A DNA stretch of 7,941 nucleotides, taken from assembly GCA_036397875.1 (NCBI GenBank), contig DASWIC010000161.1, positions 1-7,941 of the forward strand, given 5' to 3'. A program made the position numbers and the translations under genes. The notes beneath the pieces are model-generated. The model saw nothing but the letters and a program-made list of their open reading frames with translations, had not been told where the DNA came from and made no database searches. Position 1 is the first letter of the stretch; each line of letters starts with the position of its first letter. Below are positions 1-6,671 of this stretch, one piece after another. The DNA comes from SG8-41 sp036397875 (GTDB taxonomy: Bacteria > Pseudomonadota > Gammaproteobacteria > Burkholderiales > SG8-41).

Positions 1-212
1 GCCTCGAACTGATAATCGCCGGACACCTTAATCTTGTCGAGGTAATCCAACGCCTGCTGCTTCGATTCGAACCGCCTCGCGCCACCGGATGACAAAGCAC
101 AAAGCCGGCCATTTTCGCCTACCGCGATGCCGTCGGTCGCCCCCGCGGCGGGAGCCGCGCTCGTGCCGGCGCTGCCGAGGACCCTCAATTCATACCACTC
201 ACCCGGATTCAT
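1..212 (-). CDS. Hypothetical protein, 5' end only (runs off the window)
   Basis: This is a minus-strand frame that opens with ATG at 212-210 and stays open to the window edge, giving about 70 residues of an incomplete protein. A purine-rich ribosome binding site (AGGGGA, 223-218 on the minus strand) lies 5 bases before the ATG, which supports the start. The protein begins MNPGEWYELRVLGS, continues through a short Ala/Gly-rich stretch (residues 14-27), and then a segment with RRFESKQQALDYLDKIK that looks like a soluble alpha/beta fold. No signal peptide or membrane segment is visible in the part present. I do not recognise the family. It is transcribed divergently from the EAL gene, with 83 bases between the two start codons that must hold both promoters; I see no clear -10/-35 pair there. 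Coding status is fairly likely because of the start context and codon use; function is unknown. Confidence 0.6.
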   Translation of the reverse strand, partial: MNPGEWYELRVLGSAGTSAAPAAGATDGIAVGENGRLCALSSGGARRFESKQQALDYLDKIKVSGDYQFE

Positions 213-295
213 GGCTTTCCCCTGAGCGGGCCACGACCACGATTGAATGCGCACGGTAGCACATTCTGGATTCCGGTGTCGCGGTCCACGGTCAA

Positions 296-1816
296 ATGAA
301 GCTTTTTCCCAATTTCCTGCGTCCGCGGTGGATTAGCGCCGCGATTACCGTCGTTTCCACCGGCGTGCTGAGTGCGGGATTGACGGCAACCATCTACTGG
401 ACGCAATTCGACCCGAAATGGATCGCCTTCCTGGGGGGGGTGCTGATGGCCGCCATGGTTGCAGTGGTAACTCAGGCGTCGAAGGCGCAATGGCTCGCCA
501 CCCGGCGTACCAAGCAACTGGACCGAATTCGCGCCCAGCTCGGCCAGGAAACCGCGCGCAGCCGCAGCGCCACGGAAGCGGCGCGTATTGCGGAGTCGAG
601 GATGCGCCTGCTGGCTGACGTGTTGCCGAGCATGATTCTATTTGTCGACCGCGACGAGCACTGCCGGTACCACAATCGCGCTGTTGAGCACAGGACCGGT
701 CTGAGCGCGGAGCAGATTAGCGGCCGGCCTCTGCGTGAGGTACTGGGCAACGCCTATGCCCTTATCGCGCCTCATATCAGCGAGACGCTCGAGGGCAAAC
801 CGGCAGCTTACGAGTTCGCATGGACGGGCACCGCGCTGCCCGAGACCTACGCAGCGCGCCATATTCCCTATCCCCCGGAGGAATCGCCGCCCCGCGGCTT
901 CTACCTCCTCCTTACGGTTACCGCGCTGCACCCGCAGGCGAGAACGGCTCCCTTCCTCGAGCCTACAGACCCGGCGACTGATGCGGGGGGTGCGGTCATT
1001 GCGGGGGAAGGCGGCCAGACGATATACATGCGCTCGATCGCCGACCAGTTGATGGGCTGGGATGAGCCCCGGGCGAAGCTCGAGTACGCGCTCAAAGAGA
1101 ATCAGTTCCTGCTGTTCGCACAGAGGATTCTTCCACTCAAGCGCGAGCTGCCCGATCCGCTGTGCTACGAAATCCTGCTGCGCCTGCGGGAGGAGGAGGA
1201 TAATTTCCTGCCGCCCGGCGGCTTCATCCCGATTGCCGAACGCTACGGCATGATGGAGGAGATCGACCGGTGGGTGGTGCGCAGCCTCATCGCCTGGTGC
1301 GTGGAACGGAAGCGTGCCAATTCCGCCTGGCGCCTGCCGCTTTACTGCGTCAACCTGTCTGAATCCGCGGTGTGCAGCCTCGATTTTGCACGGTTCGTCA
1401 GCCACGAGCTGCGGCGGCACGATTTCCATGCCCGCTCGCTGTGCTTCGAGATCAGCGAGCCGGAGATCATCAGCCAGCACGCGCACGTCCAGCGCTTGAT
1501 CAACACGCTGAAGCCCCTCGGGTGCCGTTTCACCGTGGACGCCTTCGGCAGCGTGAAGGCATCATTCACCCCTCTGAAAGGGCTGGCGGTCGACTTCCTC
1601 AAGATCGACGGGGTCATCGTTCAGAACATCCTGCGCGATCCCGCCACGCTCGCCAAGACGCGCGCGATCAGCACGGTGTGCGGGAAGGTCGGGCTGCGCA
1701 GCATCGCCGAGTTCGTCGAAACCGACGAAACGCTCGATAAGCTGCGCGAAGTGGGGGTGGACTACGTGCAGGGCTTTGGCGTCGCGCGGCCGGAGCCCGT
1801 CGACAAGCTATTCTAG
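296..1816 (+). CDS. Membrane-anchored PAS-EAL protein, putative cyclic-di-GMP phosphodiesterase (possibly degenerate)
   Basis: A 506-residue predicted inner-membrane signalling protein. Visible in order: two membrane segments (about 13-35 and 42-62), a charged helical linker (about 66-105), a PAS-like domain (about 103-215, with LLADVLPSMILFVDRD and HNRAVEHRTGLSAEQISGRP), a linker, and an EAL domain (about 258-506). EAL domains hydrolyse cyclic-di-GMP to pGpG. Of the residues known to matter in this family, I see E292 in the EIL signature, N353 in CVNLS, E385 in FEISE, K436 and D438 in LKIDG, E472 in AEFVE and Q492 in VQGF. The loop normally reading DDFG is DAFG here (D415-A416), so one metal-site aspartate is lost and activity may be reduced or absent. 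No GGDEF domain separates PAS from EAL, although relatives with this EAL subtype often have one. The ribosome binding site before ATG 296 is weak; no better start was seen. The stop codon overlaps a minus-strand STAS-like remnant. It could be a ligand sensor that binds rather than cleaves c-di-GMP. Confidence 0.9.
   Translation: MKLFPNFLRPRWISAAITVVSTGVLSAGLTATIYWTQFDPKWIAFLGGVLMAAMVAVVTQASKAQWLATRRTKQLDRIRAQLGQETARSRSATEAARIAESRMRLLADVLPSMILFVDRDEHCRYHNRAVEHRTGLSAEQISGRPLREVLGNAYALIAPHISETLEGKPAAYEFAWTGTALPETYAARHIPYPPEESPPRGFYLLLTVTALHPQARTAPFLEPTDPATDAGGAVIAGEGGQTIYMRSIADQLMGWDEPRAKLEYALKENQFLLFAQRILPLKRELPDPLCYEILLRLREEEDNFLPPGGFIPIAERYGMMEEIDRWVVRSLIAWCVERKRANSAWRLPLYCVNLSESAVCSLDFARFVSHELRRHDFHARSLCFEISEPEIISQHAHVQRLINTLKPLGCRFTVDAFGSVKASFTPLKGLAVDFLKIDGVIVQNILRDPATLAKTRAISTVCGKVGLRSIAEFVETDETLDKLREVGVDYVQGFGVARPEPVDKLF
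433..440 (+). repeat. G8 homopolymer inside the EAL-protein gene
   Basis: Eight consecutive G bases encode Gly-Gly and the first base of Val within the second membrane segment (residues about 47-49). A gain or loss of one G would shift the frame and truncate the protein before its PAS and EAL domains. It is therefore either a possible slip-strand switch or a site prone to sequencing error. The reading frame as given is intact. Confidence 0.85.
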
Positions 1817-2002
1817 TTGTGACCGTACGTGACGGATCATGGCATCCACGGCCGGATTCGCGTTGTCCGTGGCGATCTTAACGCCCGGGTGTTGCCGGGC
1901 AAAGACGCGGAATATTTCGTCGGCGAATCCCTGCCCGACCGACTTCACGTCGCGGAAATCGATCACGACCTCGCTGAACTTCTCGAGATTGGCAACGAGC
2001 CG
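1808..2002 (-). pseudogene. C-terminal remnant of a DUF4325 (STAS-like) protein
   Basis: Read on the minus strand, the frame from 2002 to the TAG at 1810-1808 gives 64 residues beginning RLVANLEKFSEVVIDFRDVK and continuing SVGQGFADEIFRVFARQHPG, ending AVDAMIRHVRSQLE. This is the hallmark of the DUF4325/STAS-like domain: a beta strand ending in DF, then the G-Q-x-F-A-D-E-[IL]-F-R-V-F helix. In known proteins this domain usually forms the C-terminus of larger regulators, often after a HATPase (anti-sigma-like) domain. Here the frame is closed by a TAA at 2005-2003, immediately before the conserved RLV. Upstream residues in the same frame (EEIPRPPARRR) only faintly recall the usual SRSQARRL lead-in. 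No HATPase region lies upstream and no start with a ribosome binding site is visible, although a GTG within the fragment could in principle start a domain of about 50 residues. The stop overlaps the EAL gene's stop region tail to tail (1808-1816). I read it as a decayed 3' end; a live mini-STAS protein is less likely. Confidence 0.65.
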
Positions 2003-2407
2003 TTAGCGGCGGCGGGCAGGTGGGCGAGGAATCTCCTCTTGGTGTCCACCGGGATACGCCGGCGGATCGTCAACTGAACGGCGACGCGCCGGAGCCACCG
2101 TCAACGGAATGTCAATCTTGAGCGGCGATTACTGTCAACGCCCGGCGCATGGCGGCAGCGCGCGACCCGCACGCATTCCACCACGCGACGGAGTTTTTGT
2201 TTTCGCCCTTCAGAGGCATAATAACCGCCCCCCCGATCCCCAGCCGCATCGATAGAACTATTCTAGATCAACATCGGCTTGGAGGTCGGGGTTGAGCATT
2301 GCTCCATCGGGTGGAAGCCTCACGATCTGGAAGGCCGACGGTTTCAATCCAGCTTCGGCCCCCTCCGCGTGGTAGCGCTGGCCGATCATCTGAAAGGGAA
2401 TGAGGCA
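2003..2407. other. Gene-poor stretch between the STAS-like remnant and ppk2
   Basis: I see no convincing gene in these 405 bases. The left part may hold further eroded sequence of the STAS-like gene. A candidate plus-strand -10 box, CATAAT at 2217-2222, follows a T-rich patch (2194-2203) and precedes a C7 run (2228-2234); its -35 match is poor, so it is only a possible ppk2 promoter. A 43-codon minus-strand frame (2389-2258) looks somewhat protein-like but lacks a ribosome binding site. The ppk2 frame is also open upstream from a TTG at 2279, but the ATG at 2408 has the far better start context. No terminator hairpin with a T-run was found. Confidence 0.4.
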
Positions 2408-3229
2408 ATGTCCAAGGATAAGGATGCGAAGGAAGCGAGCAAATCGGGAGGCACTCGGAAGCTGAAGCGCAAGAAATACGACAAGCAGCTGCGCCGGCTC
2501 CATGTGGAGCTGGTCAGGCTCCAGGAGTGGGTCAGGCACAAGGGCCTCAAGGTCTGCGTTGTTTTCGAAGGCCGAGACGGAGCGGGCAAGGGCGGCACCA
2601 TCAAGGGGATTACTGAGCGCGTCAGCCCGCGCGTCTTCCGCGTCATGGCGCTGCCGGCGCCGACCGCGCGCGAGAAAAGCCAGATGTACGCGCAGCGCTA
2701 CCTGCCCCATCTGCCCGCTGCCGGCGAGGTGGTGATCTGGGACCGCAGCTGGTACAACCGCGCGGGTGTCGAGCGGGTCATGGGCTTCTGCTCCGAGGAG
2801 ACGGTCAAGCGCTTTCTGGGGATCGTCCCGGCATTCGAGAAGATGATGGTCGAATCCGGGATCATCCTTCTGAAGTACTGGCTCGAGGTGAACATGGAAG
2901 AGCAGACCCGCCGGCTCGCGGCGCGCATCGACGACGGACGCAAGATCTGGAAGCTGTCGCCGATGGACCCCAAGTCGTACAGCCGGTGGTACGACTATTC
3001 GCGCGCGCGCGACGACATGTTCAAGGCAACCGACACTCCGTGGGCGCCGTGGTACGTGGTCAGGTCGAACGACAAGCGGCGGGCGCGCCTCAATCTCTTC
3101 ACGCATCTGCTCAACAGGATCCCGTACAAGAAGGCGCCTCGCGAAAAAGTGGAGTTGCCCAAGCGGCAAAAGGCGCACGGCTATCGCGAGCCTGCGTATC
3201 CCTACAAGTTTGTCCCCGAGAAATTCTGA
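2408..3229 (+). CDS. ppk2: Polyphosphate kinase 2 (PPK2 family)
   Basis: A 273-residue soluble cytoplasmic enzyme of the PPK2 family, which moves phosphate between inorganic polyphosphate and nucleotides (mostly polyphosphate-driven formation of ATP or GTP from the diphosphate). The core is unmistakable: Walker A loop EGRDGAGKGGTIK (G55-G63 with K61), then the region RVMALPAPTAREKSQMYAQRYLPHLP, the Walker B and lid segment VIWDRSWYNRAGVERVMGF (D112, R113, R118), and the C-terminal IWKLSPMDPKSYSRWYDYSRARD and WYVVRSNDKRRARLN blocks. Length and single-domain layout fit the class of about 270-300 residues; the exact nucleotide preference cannot be read from sequence alone. A lysine-rich tail (1-25) precedes the core. 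I chose ATG 2408 because GAGG (2402-2405) lies just upstream; an in-frame TTG at 2279 would add 43 residues without family character or a ribosome binding site. It appears to be transcribed alone, with over 200 bases to the next gene. Confidence 0.95.
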   Translation: MSKDKDAKEASKSGGTRKLKRKKYDKQLRRLHVELVRLQEWVRHKGLKVCVVFEGRDGAGKGGTIKGITERVSPRVFRVMALPAPTAREKSQMYAQRYLPHLPAAGEVVIWDRSWYNRAGVERVMGFCSEETVKRFLGIVPAFEKMMVESGIILLKYWLEVNMEEQTRRLAARIDDGRKIWKLSPMDPKSYSRWYDYSRARDDMFKATDTPWAPWYVVRSNDKRRARLNLFTHLLNRIPYKKAPREKVELPKRQKAHGYREPAYPYKFVPEKF

Positions 3230-3345
3230 GAAGACGGGCTACCCCAATTTCGGCAGGCACGGCTGGCGCAAGACCTGGAATCGGCGGCTAACCGGACGGG
3301 GTGAGGGGGTTGATCCTCATCAAATCCAGCGGGTCCGGCCGTGGT

Positions 3346-3383
3346 ATGTATCCCGGGTGATCAGTCCCCAACGCGTGATACAT
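3346..3383. promoter_or_regulatory. Inverted repeat upstream of the exporter operon (candidate operator)
   Basis: A perfect 7-base inverted repeat, ATGTATC (3346-3352) and GATACAT (3377-3383), is separated by 24 bases that include the palindrome TGATCA (3358-3363). It lies about 65-100 bases before the DUF3302 start. A TTGACG box resembling a -35 element follows at 3400-3405, but a matching -10 is not evident. This could be a regulator site for the operon; the match is short enough to arise by chance. A smaller hairpin, TTGAT/ATCAA with a 4-base loop, sits at about 3309-3323 and has no T-run, so it is not a clear ppk2 terminator. Confidence 0.2.
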
Positions 3384-3445
3384 TGCCGGCGACGGGCGGT
3401 TGACGTCCGCGCGGACCGCTGGTTTGGAACATTACGGATAATCCG

Positions 3446-3988
3446 ATGAACGGAATGAAGCTGCGAATGTCCCGATGTGCCGTAGGGGTCGCCACGTTGT
3501 TTGCGGCTTCCGGCACCCACGCCGCGTTCCTGTCCGGCGAAGCGCTCGATACCGCGGCCGACTGGCTTGCGTTATTCATTCTGTTCGCGGTGCCGATTGC
3601 CGGCGTCATCCTGTTCTGGCTGGTGCACATCCTGCCGGAAAAGATCGCCGAGACCCGCCAGCACCCGCAGAAGGACGCCATTAAGGTGCTATGCCTGCTC
3701 TCGCTCGTGTTCGGCGGCATGTTATGGCCGGTTGCCTGGCTGTGGGCGTATGCGCGCCCGGTGATGTTCAAGGCGGCCTACGGTACCGAGAAGCACGAGG
3801 ACTACTACGAGGAGATGGGACACCGGGCCAGGGCCGGACAACTGCTGCGCGAGGAGATCGTTCACCTGCGGGAAGAACTCGACGCGATGGCGGCGAAGGG
3901 GATGTTGCCGCCGGAGCTGAGGACCCTTCGCACTGAGCTCGACACGCTCCACGCGCGCGCAGCCGCTCCCGCGGAGGGAAGCAAGTAA
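3446..3988 (+). CDS. DUF3302 (YiaW-like) inner-membrane protein, first gene of an exporter operon
   Basis: A 180-residue protein whose middle matches the DUF3302 family, typified by E. coli YiaW: membrane segment about 39-62, then HILPEKIAETRQHPQKDAIK (61-80) with the conserved H-P and D-A-I, then a second membrane segment (about 81-102) containing the family's WP...W.WAY pattern. Unlike the roughly 107-residue YiaW, it has an N-terminal signal-peptide-like stretch (1-26, likely cleavage after THA) and a charged C-terminal helix (about 115-172) with coiled-coil character. Its molecular role is unknown, but in E. coli yiaW is next to yiaV, encoding an HlyD-type fusion protein, and the same order is seen here. 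Its TAA shares one base with the next gene's ATG (TAATG), so the two are translationally coupled. No strong ribosome binding site precedes ATG 3446; in-frame ATGs at 3455 and 3467 are alternatives that keep the signal sequence. Confidence 0.85.
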   Translation: MNGMKLRMSRCAVGVATLFAASGTHAAFLSGEALDTAADWLALFILFAVPIAGVILFWLVHILPEKIAETRQHPQKDAIKVLCLLSLVFGGMLWPVAWLWAYARPVMFKAAYGTEKHEDYYEEMGHRARAGQLLREEIVHLREELDAMAAKGMLPPELRTLRTELDTLHARAAAPAEGSK

Positions 3989-5211
3989 TGGAAGCACTGC
4001 TGCTCGGGATCTACTCGTTCTTTGTCTGGCTGATCTTCATCAAGCTGAAGTGGCTGCCGTGGAACACGCAGACCCAGGTCACCGTCGCCATCATCCCGAT
4101 CGTTGGAATGGCGGTGCTGATATTGCTGCTCAACATCTTCGCGCCGTCGTCGGCGGACGTGCGCGTGTTCAAGTACACCGTGCCCATCGTGTCGCAGCTC
4201 CGCGGCCGGGTGATCGAGGTGCCGGTCGAGGAGGGCAACCGGCCGGTGAAGAAAGGCGAGGTCCTGTTCAAGATCGACCCCGAGCCGTACCAGCTTACGG
4301 TCAACCAGCTCGAAGCGCAGCTCGCCACTGCCATCGCCTCGCAGAAAGAGCAGGAGGAATCGCTGAAGGGTGCACGCGGGAAGATCGCCGAGGCGCGCGG
4401 CGCCATCAGCCAGGCCACGGCCAGGACCAGCGAAGTCAGCGCGCGGCTCGAGCTGGCGCGCAAGCGGGTCGAGCAGAACCGCGAGCTTGTCGCCACGGGC
4501 GCCGGTAGCAAGTTCGATCTCGAGCAGGCGGAAACCAACCTCAAGGAGCTTGAAGGCCAGCTGGCGAGCGCGCGCAGCGCGGAGGCGCAGGCCCGGGCCG
4601 CCGAGGTGCAGGCGCGGGCGGGCGAGCAGCAGACCGTGCAGAAGCTGGGCGCCAGGGTGAACGGTGAATTCGCGCAGGTGGCGCAGACCCGGGCCCAGCT
4701 CGAGAACGCGCGCTGGGAGCTCGAGCAGACCGTGACGCTCTCCCCCTGCGATTGTTACGTGGTCAATCTCCAGCTGCGGGCAGGCGGCTTTGTGGCCGGC
4801 ATACCATTCAATGCCGTGATGACGCTGGTCGAGTCGGAGGGCCAGGTCGTCGCACTGTTCAACCAGAACGAGCTGCACCAGGTGGCGCCGGGCAACGAGG
4901 CAGAGTTTACCCTCTATACCAATCCTGGGCGCATCATCAAAGGCAAGGTCGACTCGGTGATCTGGGCGCAGGGGCAGGGTCAGTTGCCGCCCAGCGGAAC
5001 GCTGCCGATGATCGGTGTGCTGACGCAGCCGCCCGGGCGTTTCGCCGTCAAGTTCGACATCTCGGACCGGGACAAGGACGTGTTCATGGCGGCGGGCGCG
5101 GCGGGCAGCGCCGCGATCTATACCGAGCGCCTCGCGGCGATCCACATCATCCGCAAGGTAGTTCTGCGCGTGGGCGCCTACATCAATTACCTGATCCTGA
5201 AGCTGCATTGA
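3988..5211 (+). CDS. YiaV-like HlyD-family membrane fusion protein (periplasmic adaptor)
   Basis: A 407-residue periplasmic adaptor anchored in the inner membrane, of the kind that links an inner-membrane exporter to an outer-membrane channel. Two N-terminal membrane segments (about 4-23 and 31-51) match the YiaV layout. Next come the first half of a biotinyl-lipoyl-like domain (about 63-98, VPIVSQLRGRVIEVPVEEG), a long alpha-helical coiled-coil hairpin (about 104-248, rich in Ala, Glu and Gln, turning near 170-176), the second lipoyl half (about 249-282) and a beta-barrel region (about 283-385). The C-terminus IIRKVVLRVGAYINYLIL closely resembles the end of E. coli YiaV. The position usually read as A-P-x-D/N-G in this family is SPCDCY here, placing two cysteines (C254, C256) in the periplasm. 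GGAGGGAA (3973-3980), 7 bases before the ATG, supports this start, which overlaps the previous stop by one base. The outer-membrane channel gene follows 10 bases after the stop. Confidence 0.93.
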   Translation: MEALLLGIYSFFVWLIFIKLKWLPWNTQTQVTVAIIPIVGMAVLILLLNIFAPSSADVRVFKYTVPIVSQLRGRVIEVPVEEGNRPVKKGEVLFKIDPEPYQLTVNQLEAQLATAIASQKEQEESLKGARGKIAEARGAISQATARTSEVSARLELARKRVEQNRELVATGAGSKFDLEQAETNLKELEGQLASARSAEAQARAAEVQARAGEQQTVQKLGARVNGEFAQVAQTRAQLENARWELEQTVTLSPCDCYVVNLQLRAGGFVAGIPFNAVMTLVESEGQVVALFNQNELHQVAPGNEAEFTLYTNPGRIIKGKVDSVIWAQGQGQLPPSGTLPMIGVLTQPPGRFAVKFDISDRDKDVFMAAGAAGSAAIYTERLAAIHIIRKVVLRVGAYINYLILKLH

Positions 5212-5221
5212 GGGCGCGATC

Positions 5222-6607
5222 GTGCTGAGGGGCGTTCTCACCGTCACGTTGATCGTCACGCTTGCGGGCTGCGCGTTAAAGGCGCCCCCCAAGCAGGAGG
5301 ACGTGCGCGGTCAGTCGCTGCCGAACCTCATCGTGCCGCCACAGTGGGCGGAACAAGGGGGTGCGCCCGGGGCCGTGATGAAAGGCTGGCTCGAAGGCTT
5401 CAAGGACCCGCGGCTCGAGGCCCTGGTTCGCGACGCGCTTCTGTACAGCCCCGACCTGCAGGTGGCGGCCGCGCGCATGGAGCAGGCAGCCGGCTACGTC
5501 CGGCTCGCGGGCGCGACGCTCTACCCACAGGTGAACCTCCTTGCGCGCGGCGGCGGCTCGTTGAGCGGCGACTCCAGCGGCCTGGAGGGCGTGGGTATCT
5601 TTGTGAACTGGGAGCTGGACCTCTGGAGCCGCGTGCGCGCCGGGCGTGAAGCGGCGCAAACCCAGTACCAGTCGACCGAGCTCGACGCCGAATACGCCAC
5701 ACAGTCGATCGCGGCGATGGTCGCCAAGAGCTGGTTTCTCGCGACCGAAGCCCGGCTGCAGAACGCGAATGCGGAAGAGACGGTCCGCTCGGCGGAGCGC
5801 CTGCTCGGCCTGGCGCAGGACCGCCTGCGGGTCGGCAGGGGCGATGAGTACGACGTCACGATCGCGAAAGCGAATCTCCAGACCTATCGCGACATCGTGC
5901 AGCAGCTCGATCTGGCCTATCGCCAGTCGCTGCGGGCGCTCGAGGCGCTCATCGGACGCTATCCCGCTGCGGCGGTCGAGGTGCCGCCTCAGCTCGCGGC
6001 GAAGCCCGGGCCGGTTCCCGTGGGGATGCCCTCGGAGCTGCTCGAGCGCCGGCTCGACGTGGTGGCGGCCGAGCGGCGCGTTGCTTTCGCTTTCTATCGC
6101 GCCGAGGAGGCCAAGGCGGCGCGCCTGCCGCGTATCTCTCTGACCGCGGCCGTGACGTCCATCTCGAGCGAGCTCTTCGTGCTCAAGGATCGCGACAACC
6201 CGATCTGGAGCGCAGGCGCGTCGCTCCTCGCGCCCCTTTATCTCGGCGGCGCGCTGCAGTCGCAGGTCGAGATCCGCACGGCAGAGCAGAAGTTGGCGGT
6301 GGCGGAATACGGGCGGATCGGCGCCCGAGCGTTCAGCGAGGTGGAAGGAGCGCTGTCGTCCGGTTTCGGGTTGGACCAGCGGGCGACGATCCTGGCTCAG
6401 GCGGTCGCGGAAAATGAACGCGCGCTCGAACTTGCGAACGTGCGCTATCGCGTGGGATCCGGCGACCTGCGCGCGGTGCAGCAGCAGCAGGTCGCGCTCT
6501 ATGGCGCGCGCACGTCACTTCTTCGCGTGCGGAGCGAGCAGCTCGTGCAACGCGTCAATCTGCATCTCGCGCTCGGCGGCGACTTTAACGACCGGGCCGA
6601 GCGCTGA
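5222..6607 (+). CDS. Outer-membrane efflux lipoprotein, OprM/NodT (TolC-like) family
   Basis: A 461-residue outer-membrane channel subunit expected to form a trimeric beta-barrel with a periplasmic alpha-helical tunnel. The N-terminus is a lipoprotein signal with lipobox LAGC (C17), after which the mature protein would be lipidated. Family landmarks of the two tandem OEP repeats are clear: WLEGFKDPRLEALVRDAL and SPDLQVAAARMEQA near 56-90, the WELDLWSRVRAG strand (130-141), SELLERRLDVVAAERRV (271-287), the LAPLYLGGALQSQVE strand (335-350) and a final helix through NVRYRVGSGDLRAVQQQQ. Length is normal for the family. The start is GTG at 5222, chosen because GAGGG (5210-5214) lies 7 bases upstream and the signal peptide then begins directly. 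It follows the adaptor gene by 10 bases and is surely co-transcribed with it, so it is the likely outer-membrane partner. No inner-membrane RND, ABC or MFS pump gene is adjacent. Confidence 0.94.
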   Translation: MLRGVLTVTLIVTLAGCALKAPPKQEDVRGQSLPNLIVPPQWAEQGGAPGAVMKGWLEGFKDPRLEALVRDALLYSPDLQVAAARMEQAAGYVRLAGATLYPQVNLLARGGGSLSGDSSGLEGVGIFVNWELDLWSRVRAGREAAQTQYQSTELDAEYATQSIAAMVAKSWFLATEARLQNANAEETVRSAERLLGLAQDRLRVGRGDEYDVTIAKANLQTYRDIVQQLDLAYRQSLRALEALIGRYPAAAVEVPPQLAAKPGPVPVGMPSELLERRLDVVAAERRVAFAFYRAEEAKAARLPRISLTAAVTSISSELFVLKDRDNPIWSAGASLLAPLYLGGALQSQVEIRTAEQKLAVAEYGRIGARAFSEVEGALSSGFGLDQRATILAQAVAENERALELANVRYRVGSGDLRAVQQQQVALYGARTSLLRVRSEQLVQRVNLHLALGGDFNDRAER

Positions 6608-6671
6608 CGCGCGCTCGTCGTCCGGGTCTCGTGTGATGGACCTGTGTCCCCTTTGACCAAGGAGTGACCTC

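Noticed and set aside
213..295. Divergent promoters between the minus-strand hypothetical gene and the EAL gene
   Set aside because: TTGAAT- and TTGACC-like boxes exist on the two strands, but neither has a well-spaced convincing -10 element, so no promoter is called.
1829..2077. Plus-strand 82-codon frame starting MTDHGIHGRIRVV
   Set aside because: It is antisense to the STAS-like fragment, whose minus-strand translation has clear family motifs. The plus-strand protein shows none and has no good ribosome binding site.
2258..2389. Minus-strand 43-codon frame (MIGQRYHAEGAEAG ... DVDLE) upstream of ppk2
   Set aside because: Its composition looks protein-like, but there is no ribosome binding site and no family I recognise. 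Its open extension further upstream is simply antisense to ppk2.
2279..2407. 43-residue N-terminal extension of PPK2 from a TTG start
   Set aside because: There is no ribosome binding site before TTG 2279 and no PPK2-like sequence in the extension. ATG 2408 is preceded by GAGG and gives a normal family length.
3862..5292. Long minus-strand frame of 476 codons opposite the exporter genes
   Set aside because: Shadow of the DUF3302, adaptor and channel genes. Its translation is rich in Arg, His, Leu and Asp with no domain, as expected for antisense of GC-rich coding DNA.
6608..6671. Guanidine riboswitch upstream of sugE
   Set aside because: The gap is only 64 bases. I do not see the paired ACGR-loop hairpins of the guanidine-II class or a guanidine-I or -III core. 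Only weak short pairings such as GGTC/GACC are present.
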